A program made the position numbers and the translations under genes. A stretch of DNA of 64,000 nucleotides from Hemerocallis citrina (taxonomy: Eukaryota; Streptophyta; Magnoliopsida; Asparagales; Asphodelaceae), in assembly GCA_017893485.1 (NCBI GenBank), contig CM030361.1:311735469-311799468 (forward strand), given 5' to 3'. The notes under the pieces were generated by a model. The model was not told the origin of the DNA and did not search any database. It saw nothing but the letters and a program-made list of their open reading frames with translations. Shown here piece by piece: positions 27,546 to 37,092 of this stretch (positions are counted from its first letter, which is position 1; every line of letters begins with the position of its first letter).

Positions 27546-27879
27546 AACATTTTGTGGGCTATACTACACTATTTTCGATCACTTTCATGAGATTTCGTAC
27601 TGCACTGTTTTGGCCTAATTTTATGGGTTATAGTCCACATTTTCGGCCGTTTTCGTGAAATCTTGTATTTGACTGTTTAATCTTCATTTGTGGGCTATAG
27701 TCCACATTTTTCGGCCAATTTCGTGAGAATTTTTATTTCCCAAAATTTTTAGGCGATAGTACCCTGTTCTCGATTACTTTTATGAGATTTCGTATTTTAT
27801 TGTTTTGGCCTCATTTTGTGGGTTATAGTGCTTAGTTTCCGGCCGTTTTCGTGAATTGTTGAATTTGGCTGTTTTAGCC

Positions 27880-27970
27880 TCATTTGTGGGATTTACTACA
27901 CTGTTTTTGTGGGATTTACTACGCTATTTTAGCCTCATTTAACTGTTTTAGCATCATTTTTGGGTTATAG
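27880..27970 (+). repeat. Aberrant truncated-subunit block, copy 4
   Basis: GTGGGATTTACTACACTG, then GTGGGATTTACTACGCTA, then CCTCATTTAACTG. It lies at the matching place in macro-repeat copy III, but 6.26 kb rather than 7.1 kb after copy 3 because of a deletion upstream. Confidence 0.87.
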
Positions 27971-28248
27971 TCCACAGTTTTCGACGATGTTCGTGAAATT
28001 TAGAATAAAACTGTTTTAGCTGCATTTGTGGGCTATAATCTTCAGTAATCGGACACTTTCGTGAGAATTTTTATTTCCCACATTTTTTAGGCGATAGAAC
28101 ACTGTTCTCGATCACTTTCATGAGATTTCGTATTCTATTGTTTTGGCCTGATTTTGTGGGTTATAGTCCGTAGTTTCCGGCCGTTTTCGTGAAATGTTGA
28201 ATTTGGTTGTTTTAGCCTAATTTGTGGGCTATAGTCCACAGTTTTCGG

Positions 28249-28308
28249 CCACTTTCGTGAGAATTTTTATTTCCCACATTTTGCCGGCTATACTACACTG
28301 TTTTTGAT
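28249..28308 (+). repeat. Subunit A, 60 bp (type example)
   Basis: The shortest of the three subunits. It is marked by GAGAATTTTTATTTCCCACA in the middle and by GTACACTG or CTACACTG near the end instead of GTCCACAG. It ends in TTTTCGAT or TTTTTGAT. It lacks the GACTGTTTT box present in B and C, which accounts for its shorter length. Confidence 0.9.
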
Positions 28309-28376
28309 CACTTTAAATAGAATTCCTATTTTACCGTTTTGGCCTCATTTGGTGGGTTGCAGTCCACAATTTCTAG
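28309..28376 (+). repeat. Subunit B, 68 bp (type example)
   Basis: Begins CACTTTCATGAGATTTCGTA (here with variants), then TTTTACTGTTTTGGCCTCAT and TTTGTGGGTTATAGTCCACA. It is distinguished from C by TTCATGAG, TTTTGGCC and GGGTTATAG. It always follows A and is followed by C or, in the marker cassette, by D. Confidence 0.9.
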
Positions 28377-28444
28377 CCGTTTTCGTTAAATATTGGATTT
28401 GACTGTTTTAGCATCATTTGTAGGCTATAGTCCACAGTTTTCGA
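28377..28444 (+). repeat. Subunit C, 68 bp (type example)
   Basis: Begins CCGTTTTCG and contains TATTTGACTGTTTTAGC (here TGGATTTGACTG), the core TTTGTGGGCTATAGTCCACA (here with a TAGG variant) and the end TTTTCG. C is the most diverse subunit. Named variants are C4 (TTTAGTATTTGAC plus a CTTCTGTTATC end), C5 (TTTTAACCTCAGTTG) and the ATATTGTATTTGAC type. D is a C-type relative with AAATGTTGAATTTGAC. Confidence 0.9.
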
Positions 28445-28708
28445 ACACTTTTGTGGGAATTTTTATTTCCCACATTCTGTGGGCTATTGTACACTGTTTT
28501 CGATCACTTTCAAAAGATTTAGTATTTTATTGTTTTTGCCTCATTTTGTGGGTTATAGTCCACAGTTTCCGACCATTTTCGTGAAATTTTGTATTTGACT
28601 ATTTTAACCTCAGTTGTGGGCTATAGTGCACAGTTTCCGGCTATTTTCGTGAAATGCTGAATCTGACTGTTTTAGCCTCATTTGTGGGCTATAGACCACA
28701 GTTTTCAG
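28445..28708 (+). repeat. Type example of the 264-bp tetramer (A-B-C5-D)
   Basis: Exact layout: A 28445-28504, B 28505-28572, C5 28573-28640 (marked by TTTTAACCTCAGTTGTGG), D 28641-28708 (AAATGCTGAATCTGACTG, usually AAATGTTGAATTTGACTG). Two C-type units in series lengthen the trimer by 68 bp. The same C5-D pair recurs, for example near 1150-1310, 2600-2720, 10120-10250, 17730-17860 and 22330-22450. Confidence 0.88.
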
Positions 28709-29009
28709 CCACTTTCGTGAGAATTTTTATTTTCCCAATTTTTTGGTCTATAGTACACTGTTTTCGATCACATTCATGAGTTTTCATGTTTTACTGTTTT
28801 GGCCTTATTTTGTGGGTTATAGTCCACAGTTTCCGACCGTTTTCGTGAATTTTTTTATTTGACTGTTTTAGTCCCTGTTGTGGGCTATAGTCCATAGTTT
28901 TCGGCCGTTTCGTGAAATGTTGAATTTAACGGTTTGAGCCTCATTTGTGGGCTATAGTCTACTGTTTTCGGCCACTTTCGTGAGAATTTTTTTTCCTACA
29001 TTTTGTGGG

Positions 29010-31400
29010 CTATACTAAATTGTTTTTGATCGCTATCATGAAATTTCCTATTTTACTGCATTGGCATCATTTTGTCCACCGTTTCCGACTATTTTCGTGA
29101 AATTTTGTATTTGATTGTTTTAGCTTCATTTGTGGGCTATAGTCCACAGTTTTCGCCCACTTTCGTGAAATATTTAATTTTCCCTCATTTTGTGTGTTGT
29201 ACACTATTTTTGATCACTTTCATGAGATTTCGTATTTTACTGTTTTGTCCTCATTTTGTGGGTTATGTAGTCCACAGTTTTTGGCCGTTTTCGTGAAATA
29301 TTGTATTTGACTGTTTTAGCTTCATTTGTGGGCTACAGTCCACAGTTTTCGGCCAATTTCATGAAAAATTTTATTTCCCAAATTTTGTGGGGATAGTATA
29401 CTATTTTCGATCACATTCATCAGTTTTCGTATTTTACTATTTTGGCCACATTTTGTGGGTTATAGTCCACAGTTTTCGACCGTTTTGGTGAAATTTTGTA
29501 ATCGACTGTTTCAGTCTCCGTTGTGGGCTATATTCCACAGTTTCCGGCCGTTTTCGTGAAATGTTGAATTTAACTGTTTTAGCCTCATTTGTGGGGCTAT
29601 AGTCCACAGTTTTCGGCCACTTTCGTAAGAATTTTTTTTCCCAACATTTTGTGCGCTATACTACACTATTTTCGATCACTTTCATGACATTTCGTATTTT
29701 ACTGTTTTTGCCTCATTTTATGGGTTATAGTCCACAATTTCCAGCCGTTTTTGTTAAATGTTGGATTTGACTGTTTTAGCATCATTTGTGGGCTATAGTC
29801 CACAGTTTTCGAACACTTTTGTGAGAACTTTTTTTCCCACATTCTGTGGGCTACAGTACACTATTTTCGATCACTTTCAAAAGATTTAGTATTTTATTGT
29901 TTTGGCCTCATTTTGTGGGTTATAGTTCACAGTTTGCGACCATTTTCATGAAATATTGTATTTGACTGTTTTAACCTCAGTTGTGGGCTATAATTCACTT
30001 TCATGAAATGTTGAATTTGATTGTTTTAGCCTCATTTGTAGGTTATAGGCCACAGTTTTCGGCCACTTTCGTGAGAATTTTTTTTCCTACATTTCGGGGG
30101 TTATACTACACTATTTTTGATCACTTTCATGAGAATTCCTATTTTACTGTTTTGACCTCATTTTGTGGGTTATAGTCCACAGTTTCTTGCCGTTTTCGTG
30201 AAGTATTGTATTTGACTATTTTAGCTTCATTTGTGGGCTAGTTTACGGCCACTTTCGTGCGAATTTTTAGTTCTCAAATTTTGTGGTCTATAGTACAGTA
30301 TTTTCGATCAAATTCATGAGATTTCTTATTTTATTGTTTTGGCATAATTTTGTGGGTTATAGTCCAAAGTTTCTGACGGTTTTCGTGAAATTTTGTAATT
30401 GACTGTTTTAGCCTCATTTGTGGGCTATAGTCTTCTATTATCGGACACTTTCGTGAGAATTTTTATTTCCCACAATTTGTGGGCGAAAGTACACTATTCT
30501 CGATCACTTTCCTGTGATTTTTTATTTTATTGTTTTGGCCTCATTTTGTAATAGTCCACAGTTTTCACCCACTTTCGTGAAATATTTAATTTTCCCTCAT
30601 TTTGTGGGTTGTACACTATTTTTGATCACTTTCATGAGATGTCGTATTTTACTGTTTTAGCCTCATTTTGTGGGTTATGTAGTCCACAGTTTCTGGCCGT
30701 TTTCGTGAAATATTGTATTTGACTGTTTTAGCTTCATTTGTGGGCTATAGTCCAAAGTTTTCGGCCACTTTCATGAGAATTTTTATTTCCCAAATTTTGT
30801 GGGGATAGTACACCATTTTCGATCACATTCATCAGTTTTCGTATTTTACTGTTTTGGCCACTTTTAGTTGGTTATAGTCCACAGTTTCCGACCGTTTTCG
30901 TGAAATTTTGTATTTGACTGTTTTAGTCTCCGTTGTGGGCTATAGTCCATAGTTTCCGGCCGTTTTCGTGAAATGTTGAATTTAACTGTTTTAGCCTCAT
31001 TTGTGGGGCTATAGTCCATAGTTTTCGGCCACTTTCGTAAGAATTTTTTTTCCAACATTTTGTGCGCTATACTACACTATATTCGCACACTTTCATGAGA
31101 TTTCGTATTTTACTATTTTGGCCTCATTTTATGGGTTTTAGTCCACGTTTTCGGCCGTTTTCGTGAAATATTGTATTTGACTATTTTATCTTCATTTGTG
31201 GGCTATAGTCCACAGTTTTCGGCAACTTTCGTGAGAATTTTTGTTTCCCACATTTTGTGGGCTATTGTACACTGCTTTCAATCACATTCATTAGTTTCGT
31301 ATTTTACTGTTTTGGCCTCATTTTGTGGGTTATAGTCCACAGTTTCCGACCGTTTCGTGAAAATTTGTATTGGACTGTTTTAGTCTCCGTTGTAAGATAT
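29010..31400 (+). repeat. Linker satellite block related to 11.7-14.2 kb
   Basis: Two stretches with GGGTTATGTAGTCCACAG (29261 and 30671) match 13099. The C4 mark at 30432 matches the one at 12073 with an offset of 18,359 bp. The order is broken near 30550, where about 0.8 kb present at 12.19-12.97 kb is absent. No gene was seen. Confidence 0.7.
30535..30575 (+). repeat. Deletion seam at 30.55 kb
   Basis: GGCCTCATTTTGTAATAGTCC fuses a B core to a TATAGTCCACAG tail without the usual GGGTT. To the left it matches 12190; to the right it matches about 12975. About 0.8 kb present at 12.2-13.0 kb is therefore absent. Confidence 0.68.
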
Positions 31401-34400
31401 AGTCCACAGTTTCCGGCCGTTTTCGTGAAATGTTGAATTTAGCTGTTTTAGCCTAATTTGTGGGACATAGTCCACAGTTTTCGGCCACTTTCATGAGAAT
31501 TGTTTTTCCTACATTTTGTAGCCTATACTACACTATTTTCGATCACTTTCATGAGATTTCATATTTACTGTTTTGGCCTCATTTTATGGGTTATTATCCA
31601 CTGTTTTCGGTCGTTTCGTGAAATATTGTATTTGACTGTTTTATCTTCATTTGTGGGCTATAGTCCACAGATTTCGGCAACTTCCGTGAGAAATTTTGTT
31701 TCCCACATTTTGTGGGCTATTGTACACTATTTTCGATCACATTCATTAGTTTTCGTATTTTACTGTTTTGGCCTCATTTTGTGGGTTATAGTCCACAGTT
31801 TTCGACCGTTTCGTGAAATTTTGTATTAGACTGTTTTAGTCTCCGTTGTAAGCTATATAGTCCACAGTTTCCGGCCGTTTTGTTAAATGTTGAATTTAAC
31901 TGTTTTAGCCGCATTTGTGGGCTATAGTCCACAGTTTTTGGCCACTTTCGTGAGAAATTTTTTTCCCTACAATTTGTGGGCTGTACTAGACTATTTTCGA
32001 TCACTTTCATCAGATTTCATATTTTATGTTTTGGCCTCATTTAATGGGTTATAGTTCACATTTTCCGTTCGTTTTCGTGAAATTTTGTATTTGACTGTTT
32101 TAGCTTCATTTGTGGGCTATAGTCCACAGTTTTTGCCCACTTTCGTGAATTATTTAATTTTCCCTCATTTTGTGGGTTGTACACTGTTTTTGATCTCTTT
32201 CATGAGATTTCATATTTTACTGTTTTGGCCTTAATTTGTGGGCTATTGTCCACAATATCTTTCCGTTTTCGTGACGAATTGTATTTGACTGTTTTAGCTT
32301 CATTTGTGGGCTGTAGTCCACAATTTTCGGTCACTTTCGTGGGAATTTTTATTTTCCAAATTTGGTGGTCTATAGTACACTATATTCGATCACATTCATA
32401 ATATTTCATATTTTACTGTTTTGGCATCATTATGTGGGTTATAGTCTTCTGTTATCGGACACTTTCGTGAGAATTTTTATTTTCCACATGTTGAGGGCGA
32501 TAGTACACTGTTCTCGATCACTTTTATGAGATTTCGTATTTTATTGTTTTGGCCTCATTTTGTGGGTTACAGTCCATAGTTTCCGGCCGTTTTCGTGAAA
32601 TGTTGAATTTGATAGTTTTAGCCTCATTTGTGGGCTATAGTCCACAGTTTTCGGCCACTTTCGTGAGATTTTAATTTTTCCCCATTTTGTGGGTTGTACA
32701 CTATTTTTTATCACTTTCATGAGATTTCGTATTTTATCGTTTTGGCCTCATTTTGTGGGTTATAGGCCACAGTTTCTGTCTGTTTTTGTGAAATATTGTA
32801 TTTGACTGTTTTAGCTTCATTTGTGGGCAATAGTCCCCACTTGTTGGCCACATTCGTAAGAATATTTATTTCCCAAATTTTGTGGGCTATAGTACACTAT
32901 TTTCGATCACATTCATGAGTTCTCGTATTTTACTGTTTTCGCCTCATTTTGTGGGTTATATAGTCCACAGTTTCTGACCGTTTTCGTGAAATTTTGTATT
33001 TGACTGTTTTAGTCTCTGTTGTGGGCTATAATCCACAGTTTTCAGCCGTTTTCGTAAAATGTTGAATTTAACTGTTTTAGCCTCATTTGTTGGCTATAGT
33101 CCACAGTTTTCGGCCACTTTCGTGAGAATTTTTTTCCTACATTTTGTGGGCTATATTACACTATTTTCGATCTCTTTCATGATATTTCCTATTTTACTGT
33201 TTTGGCCTCATTTTATGGGTTATAGTCCACAGTTTCCGGCCGTTTTCGTGAAATATTGTGTTTGACTGTTTTAGCTTCATTTGTGGGCTATAGTCAACTG
33301 TTTTTGGCCACTTTCGTGAGAATTTTTATTTCCCAAATTTTGTGGGCTAGTACACTGTTTTCGATCACAATAATGACATTTCGTATTTTACTGTTTTGGC
33401 CTCATTCTGTGGGTTATAGTCCACAGTTTTCGACAGTTTTCGTGAAAATTTGTATTTGACTGTTTAAGCCCCATTTTGGTCTATAGTCCACAGTTTTCAG
33501 GCACTTTCGTGAGATTTTTGAACTCCATCAGTTTGTAGGCTAGTTCACTGTTTTCGATCACTTTCATGAGAATTCGTATTTTACTGTTTTGGCCACATTT
33601 AGTGGCTTATAGTCCAAAGTTTCCGATCGTTTTCGTAAAATTTTGTATTTGACTGTTTTAGTCTCCGTTGTGGGCTATAGTCCACAGTTTCCAGCCGTTT
33701 TCGTGAAATGTTGAATTTAACTGTTGTAGCCTCATTTGTGGGGCTATAGTCCACAGTTTTTGGCCACTTTCGTAAGAATTTTTTTTTCCCATCATTTTGT
33801 GCGCTATAAAACAAAATTTTTGATCACTTTCATGAGATTTCGTATTTTACTGTTTTGGCCACATTTTATGGGTTATAGTCCACGTTTTCAGCCGTTTTCG
33901 TGAAATATTGTATTTGACTATTTTATCTTCATTTGTGGGCTATAGTCCATAGTTTTCGGCAACTTTCGTGAGAAATTTTGTTTCCCACATTTTGTGAGCT
34001 ATTGTACACTGTTTTCGATCACATTCATTAGTTATCGTGTTTTACTGTTTTGGCCTCATTTTGTGGGTTATAGTCCACAGTTTCCGACCGTTTCATGAAA
34101 TTTTGTATTAGACTGTTTTAGTCTCCGTGGTAAGTTATAGTCCACAGTTTCTGGCCATTTTCGTGAAATGTTGAATTTAACTGTGTTAGCCTCATTTGTG
34201 GGGCTATAGTCCACAGTTTTCGCCCACTTTCATGAGAATTTTTTCCCAAGATTTTGTGGGCTGTAATACACTAGTTTCGATCACTTTCATGAGATTTCGT
34301 AATTTACTGTTTTGTCCTCATTTTATGGGTTATTGTCAACAGTTTCTGACCGTTTTCGTGAAATATTGTATTTGACTGTTTTATCTTCATTTGTGGTCTA

Positions 34401-34597
34401 TAGTCCACAGTTTTCGGCAACTTTCGTGAGAATTTTTAATTCCCAAATTTTGTGGTCTATTGTACACTGTTTTCGATCACAATAACGAGTTTTCGTATTT
34501 TACTGTTTTGGCCTCATTTTGTGGGTTGTACTCCACAGTTTCTGACCATTTCGTGAAAATTTGTATTGGACTGTTTTAGTCTCCGTTGTAAGATATA
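31400..34597 (+). repeat. 3.2-kb tandem segmental duplication, first copy
   Basis: Rare variants recur 3,196-3,198 bp downstream: AAATTTGTATTGGACTG (31361/34557), TTTCGTGACGAATTGTATTT (about 32265/35465), the marker at 32446/35644, CCCCACTTGTTGGCCAC (about 32835/36030) and CATTCTGTGGG or CATTCTGGGGG in the B unit near 33405/36602. It is built from many trimers plus extra C units. Start and end are approximate to about 100 bp. Confidence 0.87.
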
Positions 34598-37092
34598 GTC
34601 CACAGTTTCCGGCCGTTTTCATGAAATGTTGAATTTAACTGTTTTAGCCCAATTTGTGGGCTATAGTCCACAGTTTTCGGCCACTTTCATGAGAATTTTT
34701 TTCCCTACATTTTGTGGGCTATACTACACTATTTTCGATCACTTTCATGAGATTTCATATTTATTGTTTTGGCCTCATTTTATGGGTTATTGTCCACAGT
34801 TTCCGGTCGTTTTCGTGAAATATTGTATTTGACTGTTTTATCTTCATTTGTGGGCTATAGTCCACAGATTTCGGCAACTTCCGTGAGAAATTTTGTTTCC
34901 CACATTTTGTGGGCTATTGTACACTATTTTCGTTCACATTCATTAGTTTTCATATTTTACTGTTTTGGCCTCATTTTGTGGGTTATAGTCCACAGTTTTC
35001 GACCGTTTCGTGAAATTTTGTATTAGACTATTTTAGTCTCCGTTGCAAGCTATATAGTCCACAGTTTCTGACCGTTTTGTGAAATGTTGAATTTAACTGT
35101 TTTAGCCCCATTTGTGGGCTATAGTCCATAGTTTTTGGCCACTTTCGTGAGAAACTTTTTTCCCTACATTTTGTGGGCTGTACTACACTATTTTCGATCA
35201 CTTTCATCAGATTTCATATTTTACTGTTTTGGCCTCATTTAATGGGTTATAGTTCATAGTTTCTGATCGTTTTCGTGAAATTTTGTATTTGACTGTTTTA
35301 GCTTCATTTGTGGGCTATAGTCCACAGTTTTTGTCCACTTTCGTGAATTATTTAATTTTCCCTCATTTTGTGGGTTGTACACTGTTTTTGATCTCTTTCA
35401 TGAGATTTCATATTTTACTGTTTTGGCCTTATTTTGTGGGCTATTGTCCACAATTTCTTTCCGTTTTCGTGACGAATTGTATTTGACTGTTTTAGCTTCA
35501 TTTGTGGGCTGTAGTCCACAGTTTTCGGTCACCTTCGTGGGAATTTTTATTTTCCAAATTTGGTGGTCTATAGTACACTATTTTCGATCACATTCATAAG
35601 ATTTCGTATTTTACTGTTTAGGCATCATTATGTGGGTTATAGTCTTCTGTTATCGGACACTTTCGTGAGAATTTTTATTTTCCACATTTTGTGGGCGATA
35701 GTACACTGTTCTCGATCACTTTTATGAGATTTCGTATTTTATTGTTTTGGCCTCATTTTGTGGGTTATAGTCCGTAGTTTCCGGCCGTTTTCGTGAAATG
35801 TTGAATTTGATAGTTTTAGCCTCATTTGTGGGCTATTGTCCACAGTTTTCGCCCACTTTTGTGAGATTTTAATTTTTCCTCATTTTGTGGGTTGTACACT
35901 GTTTTTTATCACTTTCATGAGATTTCGTATTTTACTGTTTTGGCCTCATTTTGTGGGTTATAGGCCACAGTTTCTGTCTGTTTTCGTGAAATATTGTATT
36001 TGACTGTTTTAGCTTCATTTGTGGGCAATAGTCCCCACTTGTTGGCCACTTTCGTAAGAGTATTTATTTCCCAAATTTTGTGGGCTATAGTACACTATTT
36101 TCGATCACATTCATGAGTTTTCGTATTTTACTGTTTTCGCCTCATTTTGTGGGTTATATAGTCCACAGTTTCTGACCGTTTTCGTGAAATTTTGTATTTG
36201 ACTGTTTTAGTCTCTGTTGTGGGCTATAATCCACAGTTTTCAGCCGTTTTCGTGAAATGTTGAATTTAACTGTTTTAGCCTCATTTGTTGGCTATAGTCC
36301 ACAGTTTTCGGCCACTTTTGTGAGAATTTTTTTCCTACATTTTGTGGGCTATATTACACTATTTTCTATCTCTTTCATGATATTTCCTATTTTACTGTTT
36401 TGGCCTCATTTTATGGGTTGTAGTCCACAGTTTCCGGCCGTTTTCGTGAAATATTGTGTTTGACTGTTTTAGCTTCATTTGTGGGCTATAGTCAACTGTT
36501 TTTGGCCACTTTCGTGAGAATTTTTATTTCCCAAATTTTGTGGGCTAGTACACTGTTTTCGATCACAATAATGACATTTCGTATTTTACTGTTTTGGCCT
36601 CATTCTGGGGGTTATAGTCCACAGTTTCCGACAGTTTTCGTGAAATTTTGTTTTTGACTGTTTAAGCCCCATTTCGGTCTATAGTCCACAGTTTTCGGGC
36701 ACTTTCGTGAGATTTTTTAACTCCATCATTTTGTAGGCTAGTTCAATGTTTTCGATCACTTTCATGAGAATTCGTATTTTACTGTTTTGGCCACATTTTG
36801 TGGGTTATAGTCCATAGTTTCCGGCCGTTTTCGTAAAATTTTGTATTTGACTGTTTTAGTCTTCCTTGTGTGCTATAGTCCACAGTTTCCGGCCGTTTTT
36901 GTGAAATGTTGAATTTAACTGTTTTAGCCTCATTTGTAGGGCTATAGTCCACAGTTTTTGGCCACTTTCGTAAGAATTTTTTTTTCCATCATTTTGTGCG
37001 CTATAAAACACTATTTTTGATCATTTTCATGAGATTTCGTATTTTACTGTTTTGGCCTCATTTTATGGGTTATAGTCCACGTTTTCAGCCGT
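34598..37092 (+). repeat. 3.2-kb tandem segmental duplication, second copy, truncated
   Basis: Repeats 31400-33890 with few differences, then stops at 37092-37103, where the sequence switches to a copy of 16.8 kb. The last 0.7 kb of the first copy (33890-34597) therefore has no partner here. Confidence 0.87.

Larger units (their letters stand above)
28249..28444 (+). repeat. Type example of the 196-bp trimer (A-B-C)
   Basis: A clean, full-length trimer with exact subunit boundaries: A 28249-28308, B 28309-28376, C 28377-28444. All three subunits share a plan: a start resembling CACTTTCGTGAGA or CCGTTTTCGTGAAA, a variable T-rich middle, the core ATTTTGTGGG, then TATAGTCCACAGTTTTCG. This shows that they descend from one unit of about 65 bp. 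196 leaves remainder 1 on division by 3, which breaks any long reading frame. Confidence 0.93.
22640..29010 (+). repeat. 7-kb macro-repeat, copy III
   Basis: Carries the same private marks at 23449, 23587, 25261 and 27880. Offsets from copy II are 7.10-7.17 kb until about 27.5 kb and then 6.26 kb, because about 0.9 kb is missing at the junction near 27510-27545. The end, near 28990, resembles the ends of copies I and II near 11720 and 22710. Confidence 0.77.
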
